DNA of 64,000 nt from the NCBI GenBank assembly GCA_958445065.1, contig CAUCQW010000003.1, positions 1-64,000 on the forward strand, in the 5' to 3' direction. The position numbers and the translations under genes are program-made. A model generated the notes under the pieces. That model saw nothing but the letters and a program-made list of their open reading frames with translations, was not told where the DNA came from and ran no database searches. Each line of letters opens with the position of its first letter. Positions within the stretch are counted from its first letter, which is position 1. Shown piece by piece: positions 17,445 to 25,704 of this stretch. This DNA is from an uncultured Collinsella sp. Its GTDB lineage: Bacteria; Actinomycetota; Coriobacteriia; Coriobacteriales; Coriobacteriaceae.

Positions 17445-20327
17445 CTAAATAAACACGTCGACGAGGATGGGCATAAGGTTGAGCAGGCCAAACACCAGCG
17501 CCACACCCCATCCGAGCTTAAAGCAGCTGCGCCAGGTGCTGCGTGCGAAGGTGTTGTCGATCAGTACCTCGACAAAATACGTCGCAGCCATCACGGCCAG
17601 GGCGACCACCCAGCTCACCGGGTTGTCCCAAACAAAGAACATGCCCACCCACATCAAAAACAGCACGGTCTCGCACCAGTGCATAAGGGTCATCTTGGCC
17701 AGCGTGCCGCCGCTCATCTCGGTGGCGACGCCCTGGACGATCTCCTGATGCGCGTGATGCGAGTACGAAAGATCGAACGGCGACTTGCGCAGCTTGATGG
17801 TAAGCACCGCGAGCAGCGCGAGGAAAATGGGCGCGCTGTACACGATGATGGGGGCCGACTGCCCCGTCACGGCAATGGAATCGAAGCTGTCGGTGGCAAG
17901 GTACAGGCCCACGCTCATCAGCAGAACGGCGGGCTCGTAACTCATAACCTGCAGCAACTCACGATCGGCGCCAACCTGGGCAAACGGACTTTGCGTCGAG
18001 GCGGACGCCAGCACCACAAAGATCGCGGCGAGCGTAACCATAAAGGCGCACAGCAGCGTGTTGGAACCCGACACAAAGATGCCGCCGCCCACGACGGTGA
18101 AGATGAGCGCGCACGCCATGTAGGTATCGTCCATGGTGTTTACGCTGGCGGGGGCTTTGCGCAGCAGCTTGGAAACGTCGTAGAAAGGCTGCAGCAGGCG
18201 CGGGCCCACACGGCCCTGCATGCGGGCCGAAAGTTTGCGGTCAACGCCGTCGATCAGGCCGCCCACAAGCGGCGCCAGCAAGGCAAATGCCACGGTGCCA
18301 ATAAAAATGCCCACGACGCCCGAACCTTCAAAATACTTGCCGCGCAGCACCGAGGGCGCACTCATGGCAAGTCTCTCGGGCCCAATCCATGCGCAACACA
18401 GCAGCGCAAACAAGATAATGCTGCAGCACACGACGCTACCCGCGGGGCCAATACGCTTCTCGCCAAGGGCGTCCTCCGAGTACCAATTGCGCTTTTCGGC
18501 CTTTACCTCGTGTCCCATCGAGCCGCGGAAATGGCGATATTTGTCGGTTCCCACACCCGAAAGATATACGTTTACATGCGGTTTGTTGCTCACGCGGAAT
18601 GAAGTCAGCAACACCACGGCAATAAAAGCCACGATAACCACCATCAGATACATGGCGTCCTTGCCAATAACGTACGGCACGCGGCCAAACACCATGGCCA
18701 AGTAAGGCGACACCAGACCGCTCGAGATAACCGGGAACGCCACGCAGCACAGAATAAGCAGCGCGGCGATGGTGTTGAGGGCCATCCATTCGGTCTTATG
18801 GACATTGACCTCAACGTTTTGAGCCGTGGGGTCGACGCCCGAAAGCTTGGCAAGCCACTTGCCCCAGAAGAAGAACGTCGCGGCCGAGCCAAAGGCAAGC
18901 ACCATGATCATGAGCACGTTGCCGGTCTGCGCGAACGCCACCAGGGCGCCCCACTTGGACACGAGCATGCCAAACGGCGCCACAAACATGCCCATGATGC
19001 CCAGCATCATCAGGCGCGTCAGGTGCGGCATGCGGCTGAACATGCCGTCCATGTCCTCGATATCGCGGCTGCCGATATGATGCTCGGCCGTGCCCACGCA
19101 CAGGAACAGCAGCGACTTGGCCACCGTGTGGAACAGGATCAGGAAGATGGCCGCCCATACGGCCTCGGGCGCGCCGACACCCAAGCAGGCACTAATGAGG
19201 CCCAAGTTGGAAATGGTGGAGTACGCGAGCACACGCTTGGCGTTGCTCTGCGAGATGGCCATGAGGGCAGCGAGCAAAAACGTGATGGCACCCACACTCG
19301 TGACCATAAAGCCGGTCACGGGATAGATGGCATAGAGCGGGCTCAGCTTGACCATCAGGAACACGCCGGCTTTGACCATGGTTGACGAGTGCAGCAGGGC
19401 GCTCGTGGGCGTGGGGGCAACCATGGCGCCAAGCAGCCAAGTGTGGAACGGCATCTGTGCGGCCTTGGTAAGGGCGGCGAGCGATAGCAAGATGACCGGC
19501 ATCACCAGCAGCGCGGACTGCGCGGTGCCGGCGCCGGAAAGCTCGATCATGCCCGAGATGGTCAGCGGCATGCCGTTAACGTGCAGGTACATGAGTCCGA
19601 CCAAAAACGCGATGCCGCCCAGCATGTTGAGGATGATCTGGGTGAAGGCGTTTTTGATGGCCTCGGGCGTGCGCGTGTAGCCAATCATAAGGAACGAGCA
19701 CACGGTGGTGATTTCCCAGCCGCAGAACAGCCACTCAAGGTTGTCGCTCGTCACGATGACGAACATGGCCGAGAGGAACAGGAACATAAGCGCCAGGAAC
19801 TGCGGGCGACGGTCGGGCGCGGTCTGCCCGCGCAGCGCAGCCTCGTGCTCGTCGTGGGCCTGGAAGTCCTTCATGTAGCCCAGGGCATACACGCAGATAA
19901 GGCTGCCGACGATACCGACGGCGAGGACCATGATCACGCTCATGTAGTCCAGGTAGAGCGGCGTCGCCGTGACGGCTTCGGCCGCGGGCAGCGTCATGGC
20001 CGCAAAGGCGAGCGAACCCACCAGCTGGACTATGCCGAGCACCGTGGTGAGCGCGTTCCTATATTTATACGCGTTGTACAGGATGACGGCGCACAGGATG
20101 ACATCGATGGCGGAGCTGATGATCGAGAGCACATGCGAGGTGCCGGGGGCAACCTCAAAGCTCTGCGGACCCGTGCCAAAAAACATGACGGCGACTACAA
20201 CTGTCACCGCCATAATAATGCCGGAACCTATGAGCCCCACCGCATCGCGGGCGCGGTCACCGCGCGCGAGCAGCATGCCCAGCGCCGGTACCAGCGGAAA
20301 CAGGGTAAGGAAATACAGTAGCGTCAT
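17445..20327 (-). CDS. echAB: Fused EchA-EchB membrane subunit (NuoL-like antiporter + NuoH-like)
   Basis: A 960-residue integral membrane protein. Residues 1 to about 645 are an antiporter-like NuoL/HyfB/EchA module (SDNLEWLFCGWEITT, LLGAMVAPTPTSALLHSSTM, LAYSTISNLGLI). After a short hydrophilic linker, residues about 670-960 are a NuoH/EchB module with ARMQGRVGPRLLQPFYDVSK (701-720) and ADRELLQVMSYEP. In characterised Ech operons these are two separate genes. No frameshift or internal stop separates them here. GGGGGAG lies 7 nt before the ATG at 20327. The module should couple ferredoxin oxidation to proton or sodium pumping. Confidence 0.92.
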   Translation of the reverse strand: MTLLYFLTLFPLVPALGMLLARGDRARDAVGLIGSGIIMAVTVVVAVMFFGTGPQSFEVAPGTSHVLSIISSAIDVILCAVILYNAYKYRNALTTVLGIVQLVGSLAFAAMTLPAAEAVTATPLYLDYMSVIMVLAVGIVGSLICVYALGYMKDFQAHDEHEAALRGQTAPDRRPQFLALMFLFLSAMFVIVTSDNLEWLFCGWEITTVCSFLMIGYTRTPEAIKNAFTQIILNMLGGIAFLVGLMYLHVNGMPLTISGMIELSGAGTAQSALLVMPVILLSLAALTKAAQMPFHTWLLGAMVAPTPTSALLHSSTMVKAGVFLMVKLSPLYAIYPVTGFMVTSVGAITFLLAALMAISQSNAKRVLAYSTISNLGLISACLGVGAPEAVWAAIFLILFHTVAKSLLFLCVGTAEHHIGSRDIEDMDGMFSRMPHLTRLMMLGIMGMFVAPFGMLVSKWGALVAFAQTGNVLMIMVLAFGSAATFFFWGKWLAKLSGVDPTAQNVEVNVHKTEWMALNTIAALLILCCVAFPVISSGLVSPYLAMVFGRVPYVIGKDAMYLMVVIVAFIAVVLLTSFRVSNKPHVNVYLSGVGTDKYRHFRGSMGHEVKAEKRNWYSEDALGEKRIGPAGSVVCCSIILFALLCCAWIGPERLAMSAPSVLRGKYFEGSGVVGIFIGTVAFALLAPLVGGLIDGVDRKLSARMQGRVGPRLLQPFYDVSKLLRKAPASVNTMDDTYMACALIFTVVGGGIFVSGSNTLLCAFMVTLAAIFVVLASASTQSPFAQVGADRELLQVMSYEPAVLLMSVGLYLATDSFDSIAVTGQSAPIIVYSAPIFLALLAVLTIKLRKSPFDLSYSHHAHQEIVQGVATEMSGGTLAKMTLMHWCETVLFLMWVGMFFVWDNPVSWVVALAVMAATYFVEVLIDNTFARSTWRSCFKLGWGVALVFGLLNLMPILVDVFI

Positions 20328-20577
20328 ACCATCACTCCCCCATGCAAAAACGCTGCAATTGTTTAACGTTATAGCTCAATTGAGGAGCAGCGGCGGCAGG
20401 TTTTCGGTCAACTGGGGAGTTTTAGGCGTACGGGGTAAGGGCACGTCTGCTTTGGAGCAGAGAGGCGACGCTCCCCTATCGCAGCGACAGGCGCGCGGGC
20501 CACTGCGCGCGGTTTATTGGCCACTTTGGAGGATGTCCCGACAGGCTCGCGCCGGTCCAAAAAGTTGGCGCGGCAAG
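20328..20577. promoter_or_regulatory. Untranslated region upstream of the ech operon
   Basis: About 250 bp without a gene. It must contain the ech promoter and leader. An AT-rich patch at about 20355-20385 (TTAACGTTATAGCTCAATTG) is the likeliest promoter zone, but no convincing -35/-10 pair was resolved on the minus strand. No riboswitch fold was recognised. Confidence 0.3.
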
Positions 20578-20600
20578 AAAAATGCGCCCCTGTGGGCGCA
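20578..20600 (-). terminator. Rho-independent terminator of the HTH gene
   Basis: On the minus strand a 7-bp stem TGCGCCC/GGGCGCA (20583-20589 with 20594-20600) is followed by TTTTT. It separates the HTH gene from the ech operon. Confidence 0.8.
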
Positions 20601-20612
20601 CCATCCCGTTTG

Positions 20613-21008
20613 CTATTCCGCCTTTTTAACGCGCGGCTTGCGACCGCGCGGCTTATCGACCAGTGCGGACTCACCGCCCTCACGGTACTGACGGCACCAA
20701 GCCTTGACCGAAGACTCGCTGGGAATCTTGTGCTTGATCATGGCCTCGCGAACCGTCAAGCCGCTTTCCAGACGGTCCTTAACCACAGCGAGCTTTACGT
20801 CGTACGAATAGGTGTGATGATGCGAACCGGCATTGAGAACGGCGTCGGCACCGCCCACGGCATACGCGCGGGCCCACTGACGAGCCGTGGCCTGGGGAAT
20901 GCCAAGCTCCGCGGCGAGGGCGCGATGGCCGACCCCCTCTTGGAGGATCTCGACGGCGCGCTGCCTAACCTCGGGCGCATGCGTGCGAGTCCTAGTTGCT
21001 TCCGACAT
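20613..21008 (-). CDS. Solo helix-turn-helix protein resembling IS3-type transposase OrfA
   Basis: A 131-residue basic protein with two HTH segments: RALAAELGIPQATARQWARA (about residues 29-48) and TVREAMIKHKIPSESSVKAW (about 85-104). The C-terminus is Lys/Arg-rich (PRGRKPRVKK). It resembles the DNA-binding OrfA part of IS3-family transposases, but no OrfB catalytic gene or terminal repeats are nearby, so it is either a domesticated regulator or a remnant. ATG 21008 is chosen over a GTG three codons upstream. The ech operon lies downstream on the same strand, behind a terminator. Confidence 0.75.
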   Translation of the reverse strand: MSEATRTRTHAPEVRQRAVEILQEGVGHRALAAELGIPQATARQWARAYAVGGADAVLNAGSHHHTYSYDVKLAVVKDRLESGLTVREAMIKHKIPSESSVKAWCRQYREGGESALVDKPRGRKPRVKKAE

Positions 21009-21346
21009 ACCTGCCACTTCTTAGCCTTAACCGTTAATCTGCTTTCTTACGTGCAAGTTAGATAGTAGCATTTTACTGTTTGCTCAAAGCAGTTAATTAA
21101 AATAGACGCGGCGTTATCTGGGCATTTGGCACCAAATTACGACATTTCTTTATCGATTATTTACGCTGGTAGCTGACTCGCAGCTAATCGTCATTCGCTT
21201 GTCAACAAAATTGGCATCTCTTTATGTCCTTTGGTATAGAGGATATAATTATTAACCCCTCCCCCAATATTTTTGAGTGATCTGCAAGGCAGTAGACGTC
21301 CTCACTCCTCATGATTACCGCGCATTGCCATCCACCGGAGCAAAAC
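21009..21346. other. AT-rich intergenic region with no recognised gene
   Basis: About 340 bp of clearly lower GC than its surroundings. It contains several promoter-like hexamers (TATAAT at 21244-21249; TTGACA on the minus strand at 21210-21215) but no well-spaced pair. No coding, tRNA or repeat match was found. It presumably carries the promoter of the HTH gene. Confidence 0.4.
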
Positions 21347-21382
21347 AAAAAGGGCGGGACCTGCTGCGCTTGCAGGCCCCGC
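21347..21382 (-). terminator. Rho-independent terminator of the flavin oxidoreductase gene
   Basis: On the minus strand an 11-bp stem with one mismatch (21354-21364 with 21372-21382, CCTGC/GCAGG at the loop) is followed by a T-tract (A-tract 21347-21351 on the plus strand). Confidence 0.85.
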
Positions 21383-21457
21383 ACCGGTTAACACCCGACG
21401 GGACACAGCCGGGCGAGACGGATCCGTGCTACCGCCCCGCCTGGCCGCGATGTTCAA

Positions 21458-23488
21458 CTACAGCTCGTTGGCCGCGTGATACGCCGTGCGAATGGCGCTC
21501 GCAATGTCGGCGGTGCGCTCACCCGAGCAGTCGCCCACGCAAGTCACGGGCACCGTCACGCCATCCAGGTCAAACGCGTTGGCCTTGGAGCCCACGGCCA
21601 TCACCACGTAATCGCAGGCGATCTTCACCGGCTCCTCGGCGCCGTCCTCGGTGGTGCAAATGGCCTCAACGCCCTCGTCGGTAATGGCGGTCAGGCGGGT
21701 CTTCACGTGCTGCTCCACGTTGTGCTCGGCAAAGTCGCTCATAATCAGCGGCAGAATGGTCTCGGACTCGCCCGCGGCAATCTTGTCGAGCATCTCCACG
21801 ATCGCCACCTGGCAGCCGTGCTGCAGCAGGTACTCGGCAGTCTCGGTGCCCACCAGGCCACCGCCAATGACGGCGGCGCGGCCCGTAAGCTCCACCTTGC
21901 CGGCCAGCACGTCCCAGCTCGAGACGACCTTCTCCGAGTCGGCGCCCGGAACGGGGATGACCACGTCGTGCGCGCCCACGGCCACAATCGCGGCATCGGC
22001 GGCGTTGAGGTCCGCGGGGCTAGCGGCATGGTTGAGCTCAACCTTCACGCCCAGGCCGGGCAGAATCTTCTCGTAATACTCGACCGAGCGCATGATCTCG
22101 TCCTTGCGCGGAGGCGCGGCCGCCAGCACAATCTGGCCGCCCAGATGATCGCTCGCCTCGTAGACGGTCACATCGTAGCCGCGCTTGGCCGCCACGCGCG
22201 CGGCCTCCAGGCCGGCAATACCGCCGCCCACCACGGCGATCTTCTTGTCGCCCTCGCCCGGCTTGATGGCGATGGTCGCCTCGTCGCCGTTCTCGGCATT
22301 GAGCACGCACGAGATGTACTTGCGATTTTGAATCGCGTCGACGCAGCCCTTGTTGCAGTTGAGGCACTCGCGGATGGGCTCACCCGTGGCGGCCTTCAGC
22401 GCAATGTCGGGGTCGCACATGAGCGAGCGGCCATAGGCGATGATGTCGGCGGCGCCGTCTTCCAGAATCTTCTCGCCGGCCTCGACCGAAACAACACGGC
22501 CGACGGTTGCCACCGGCACGGAGACCAGGGCCTTGACGCGCTCGGCCACGGGCAGCGTCCAGTTGTAGGGCATGGCGCCCATGGGCGGAATGGTGTCGCC
22601 CATGTTGCCGGTGTGGTTGGCCTGTGCGACCTGGATCATATCGATGCCCGCGCCCTCGAGCAGCTTGGCGAACTCGCAGGCCTCGTCGGGCTGCAGGCCG
22701 CCCTTGCCGCGCGGCGTGCCGTCGGGGTTCTCCATGATCACGGGGAGCTTGTACTCCACCATCAGCTGCGGCGCGGCTTCCTTAATGGCAGCGACGACCT
22801 CCAGCGCGTAGCGAACGCGGTTCTCGAACGAGCCGCCGTACTCGTCGGTGCGCTGGTTGAGGATGGCCGAGCACAGCGAACCTACCAGGCGGTCGCCGTG
22901 GACCTCGATGGCATCGATCCCGGCCTGCTGCGCGCGAGCGGCCGAGGCGGCGATAGCCTCCTTGATCTGGGTGAGCTGCTCCACACTCGCCTCGTTCACA
23001 AAGTGCTGCATGTCGTGGTGCAGCTTGGCGTAGGCCTGGTTGCGGATCTCGTTGGACTCGGCCATCTTGGCGGCAAAGGTCTCCTCGTCGCCGGCGGCCT
23101 TGGCCTCCTGCGCGGCCTTGGCGGCGGCCATGGATCCCATGACCATGCGGCCGACACCGGGCACGTCGTACTCGGGGTGGAACAGCTGCAGCGCGACCTT
23201 GGCGCCGTGCTTGTGGACGGCATCGGCCAGGGCCTTAAACGTGGGGATTTGGGCGTCGGTCGCCAGCTTGGGCGTGGGGCTTGCGGTCATGACGGGAGCA
23301 ACGTCGCCGATGACGATGTAACTCACGCCGCCACGGGCCAAGCGCTCGTAAAAAGCCAGGCTGCGCTCGCCAATGGAGCCGTCACGCTCCTCGTAGCCGG
23401 TGGTCAGCGGCGGAAACATAATGCGGTTTTTGAGCTCAAGGGGGCCAACCGTAATGGGCTGAAGCAGCTTGGATGCAGGTGCGGTCAT
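21458..23488 (-). CDS. Old-yellow-enzyme family NAD(P)H-dependent flavin/Fe-S oxidoreductase
   Basis: A 676-residue enzyme in the 2,4-dienoyl-CoA reductase/BaiCD/BaiH-like group. An N-terminal FMN-binding TIM barrel (residues about 8-345, AIEVHGDRLVGSLCSAILNQ) is followed by a [4Fe-4S] motif (ECLNCNKGC then C, about 350-370) and two Rossmann folds (VVGGGIAGLEAARVAAKRG near 400, AAVIGGGLVGTETAEYL near 505). Such enzymes reduce activated C=C bonds in anaerobes, including bile acids, enoates and flavonoids; the substrate here is unknown. The usual HGxHGYL loop reads HGDRLVG, which may mark an altered active site. ATG 23488 lies 6 nt after GAGGA; an ATG two codons upstream overlaps that site. Confidence 0.9.
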   Translation of the reverse strand: MTAPASKLLQPITVGPLELKNRIMFPPLTTGYEERDGSIGERSLAFYERLARGGVSYIVIGDVAPVMTASPTPKLATDAQIPTFKALADAVHKHGAKVALQLFHPEYDVPGVGRMVMGSMAAAKAAQEAKAAGDEETFAAKMAESNEIRNQAYAKLHHDMQHFVNEASVEQLTQIKEAIAASAARAQQAGIDAIEVHGDRLVGSLCSAILNQRTDEYGGSFENRVRYALEVVAAIKEAAPQLMVEYKLPVIMENPDGTPRGKGGLQPDEACEFAKLLEGAGIDMIQVAQANHTGNMGDTIPPMGAMPYNWTLPVAERVKALVSVPVATVGRVVSVEAGEKILEDGAADIIAYGRSLMCDPDIALKAATGEPIRECLNCNKGCVDAIQNRKYISCVLNAENGDEATIAIKPGEGDKKIAVVGGGIAGLEAARVAAKRGYDVTVYEASDHLGGQIVLAAAPPRKDEIMRSVEYYEKILPGLGVKVELNHAASPADLNAADAAIVAVGAHDVVIPVPGADSEKVVSSWDVLAGKVELTGRAAVIGGGLVGTETAEYLLQHGCQVAIVEMLDKIAAGESETILPLIMSDFAEHNVEQHVKTRLTAITDEGVEAICTTEDGAEEPVKIACDYVVMAVGSKANAFDLDGVTVPVTCVGDCSGERTADIASAIRTAYHAANEL

Positions 23489-23629
23489 GGACATTCCTCT
23501 CTTGTAGGCGCGGCGGCGATGTTGCCGCGTAGTTGTCTAGAGGATATGGCATGGGAATACAACAGCGCAACGGAAATCGGCGGACAGCAGGTAGCGGCAG
23601 GTGGATGGGGCAGGGCGGCCCGTCGGTTT

Positions 23630-23847
23630 GTCTCAATCTGTAACAGTTACGCGACAAAACCGGGTCTTACTGTTACAGATCGAGACAAACCAAACCCGCC
23701 TGCTAAAAAATCTCAATCTATAACAACAACTCGGCAAAATCCGTCCCTCGTGTTACAGATTTAGACAAACGAAGACCGTCCTGCCGAAACATCTCGATCT
23801 GTAACACTTAGCCGCCCAAATCGGGTCTAGATGTTACAGATCGAGAT
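23630..23847. repeat. Tandem array of three 57-bp hairpins with 25-nt loops (locus 1)
   Basis: Units at 23630-23686, 23710-23766 and 23791-23847. Each has arms of the type TCTCAATCTGTAACA and TGTTACAGATCGAGA enclosing a loop of exactly 25 nt. The units repeat every 80-81 bp, separated by 23-24 nt that begin AAAC. The outer 19-bp arms of unit 1 (with TTTG/CAAA) are perfect. The array lies between the flavin enzyme gene and the terminator of tRNA-Met and encodes nothing. Confidence 0.9.
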
Positions 23848-23895
23848 TTTGTTTAAGAAGCCGAGAATTGGACCGAAAACACAGTCCCGGAATAA

Positions 23896-23925
23896 CAAAA
23901 AAGCTCGCCGGCTAGGCCGACGAGC
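23896..23925 (-). terminator. Rho-independent terminator of tRNA-Met
   Basis: An 11-bp stem (23901-23911 with 23915-23925, AGCTCGTCGGC/GCCGGCGAGCT on the minus strand) is followed by TTTTTT, 10 nt beyond the tRNA 3' end. Confidence 0.88.
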
Positions 23926-23934
23926 TGCAAGTTC

Positions 23935-24011
23935 TTGGTCGCGGGGGCAGGATTTGAACCTACGACCTCCGGGTTATGAGCCCGGCGAGCTACCAGACTG
24001 CTCCACCCCGC
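23935..24011 (-). tRNA. tRNA-Met (CAT), probably initiator, CCA encoded
   Basis: A 77-nt cloverleaf: 7-bp acceptor stem with a U1-G72 wobble, D arm GAGC/GCTC, anticodon loop CTCATAA on a CCGGG/CCCGG stem, T arm GTAGG TTCAAAT CCTGC, and an encoded CCA. The three G-C pairs at the base of the anticodon stem and the weak 1-72 pair indicate an initiator tRNA. Confidence 0.95.
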
Positions 24012-24208
24012 AATGTCTGGGCGCCTCATGTGCGCAAGAAAGAATATTACGCGGGAGTTCGGTAAACGGCAAGGAAAATCTCGTAGAGCATAATTCCTTC
24101 ATATTTAAACCCCTCAGCCCCTATCACCGTAAACGAATCGCAGCCGAGCGCCGTCGACGGCACGTATACAATGGTGCGCGTCCTTTTATGCCGACACCGG
24201 GAGTAGAC

Positions 24209-24982
24209 ATGCTGCTCGCTATCGATATGGGAAACACGCAGACGGCCATGGGCCTGTTTGACGGAGACGAGCTGGTGCAGTCGTGGCGCATGCCCACCGA
24301 CCGCTCCTATACCGCCGACGAGATCCATGTGCGCCTGATGGGTTTCTTTAAGATGTACGGCCTTTCGCTCGATGCGGTCGACGCGATCGCCTTTGCGGGC
24401 GTGGTGCCGCAGCTCTCGCGCGAGTGGCACGCCGTGGCCGACCGCATTGCCGCGGACGCCATCGTCATCGGGCCGCAGACGGCCGCCGTAACCAAGCTGC
24501 GGGCGGCGCGCCCCCAGGCCGTTGGTGCCGACCGCATCGCCAACGCCGTCGCTGCCGAGACCTTCTATGGCGCGCCGGCGATCGTGGTGGACTTTGGCAC
24601 CGCGACCAATATCGACGTCATCGATGAGGACGGTTATTACATTGGCGGAGCGATCGCGCCGGGCATTCGCATCTCCATGGACGCGCTTGCCGCCCGTGCC
24701 GCCAAGCTCGCCAGCGTGCCGCTCGAGGCGCCCGAGCACGCCATCGGCCGCGATACCGAGGAGTGCATCAAGGTCGGCGCCGTAACGGGCGCCGCCGCCA
24801 TGGCTGAGGGCCTGGTCGCGCGCATGAAGCGCGAGCTGGGCCGCGAGGATGCCACCGTTATCGCCACGGGCGGTCTCGCCAGCATCGTCGCCGATTCGAC
24901 CGACGCCTTCGACATAGTCGACGGCCAACTCACCATCAAAGGCATCTGCGAAATCTACCGCCGCATGCAGGAGTTAGCGTAG
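24209..24982 (+). CDS. coaX: Type III pantothenate kinase
   Basis: A 257-residue ASKHA-fold kinase for the first step of coenzyme A synthesis. It has the phosphate-binding motif AIDMGNTQTAMGLFDGD at the N-terminus, GADRIANAVAA (about 106-116) and DFGTATNIDVID (about 129-140) with the catalytic aspartate, then GGAIAPGI. Length is normal. ATG 24209 is preceded by GGGAG at 5-6 nt. An ATG 20 bp upstream is in frame but lacks a ribosome site. It is convergent with the biotin-ligase-like gene; coaX and birA are frequent neighbours. Confidence 0.95.
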   Translation: MLLAIDMGNTQTAMGLFDGDELVQSWRMPTDRSYTADEIHVRLMGFFKMYGLSLDAVDAIAFAGVVPQLSREWHAVADRIAADAIVIGPQTAAVTKLRAARPQAVGADRIANAVAAETFYGAPAIVVDFGTATNIDVIDEDGYYIGGAIAPGIRISMDALAARAAKLASVPLEAPEHAIGRDTEECIKVGAVTGAAAMAEGLVARMKRELGREDATVIATGGLASIVADSTDAFDIVDGQLTIKGICEIYRRMQELA

Positions 24983-25002
24983 GCTCTGGCGAAGCCGAGA
25001 CG

Positions 25003-25704
25003 CTACAGCCCGCGAATTCGTACAGCCTCGGGCGGAAACTCCTGCTCGCCGGCATCGGTCTTGATGGTCGCGCGGCCCCAGATGTCCAGGCCCGCAAACA
25101 CACCGACCGCAAGCGGCAAGCCGTTGGGAGACACCGCCGCAACCTGGCGGCCCAGCAGCGGCACCATGTCGAAGTACTCGCCCAGCACGGGAGCCAGCGG
25201 CCCTGCGGCGCCTTGCGGCGTGTTGGCAACAACCGCCCAGGCGTCCACGCGGGCCAGCACGGCGGCGGCCAGCGTCTCGACCAGCGCTTCGTCAGCCACG
25301 TCCACACCAAGCTCGCTCAGCGCCGAACGCTCAATATCCACCGTCACGGCACCGAACATGCCCGCAGCACCGGCACCGCCGTTCACGGCAACACGCGCGA
25401 GCGACGTCTCAAACGCAGGCGCACCGCACACGATATCGCTCGGCCACTGGATACCCACCTTACCGGCAAGGCCCAACCCCGGCGTCGAAGCCGTGCCCAC
25501 AAGCGCGTCCATCATGCCCATAGCCGCCACAAACGGCAGGCCGTGGAAGGCATGCATGTTCACATCGGGGCGCACGACCAGCGAAAACATCAGCGATGCA
25601 TCGCCCGCGCTCCACGCGCACCAGCCCGCGGACATGCCCTCGCGGCCCGCGTCGCGCGCCGCGTCGAGCTCGGTGCCAGCGGCAACAGCATTCATCTCGA
25701 TCAT
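25003..25704 (-). CDS. Degenerate biotin-protein ligase (BirA/LplA fold)
   Basis: A 233-residue protein with the fold order of the BPL/LplA domain and a BPL C-terminal-like domain (residues about 185-233). The segment KVGIQWPSDIV (about 81-91) matches the K-W-P-N-D motif, but the following conserved Lys of BirA (in the K-L-x-G-I region) is not seen: the sequence continues CGAPAFETSLARVAVNG. The GRGRxGRxW biotinyl-AMP loop is also replaced (DAGREGMSAGWCAWSAG). It may be a diverged ligase or an inactive relative. Its ATG directly follows the folP-folK stop codon, indicating one operon. No regulatory HTH is present. Confidence 0.7.
   Translation of the reverse strand: MIEMNAVAAGTELDAARDAGREGMSAGWCAWSAGDASLMFSLVVRPDVNMHAFHGLPFVAAMGMMDALVGTASTPGLGLAGKVGIQWPSDIVCGAPAFETSLARVAVNGGAGAAGMFGAVTVDIERSALSELGVDVADEALVETLAAAVLARVDAWAVVANTPQGAAGPLAPVLGEYFDMVPLLGRQVAAVSPNGLPLAVGVFAGLDIWGRATIKTDAGEQEFPPEAVRIRGL

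Noticed and set aside
20613..21008. Complete IS3-family insertion sequence
   Set aside because: Only an OrfA-like HTH protein is present; no OrfB frame and no terminal inverted repeats were found around it.
23630..23847. CRISPR array (repeats with similar-length variable loops)
   Set aside because: The conserved parts alternate as inverted arms rather than direct repeats, loops are related to one another, there are at most three units per locus, and no cas genes are nearby.
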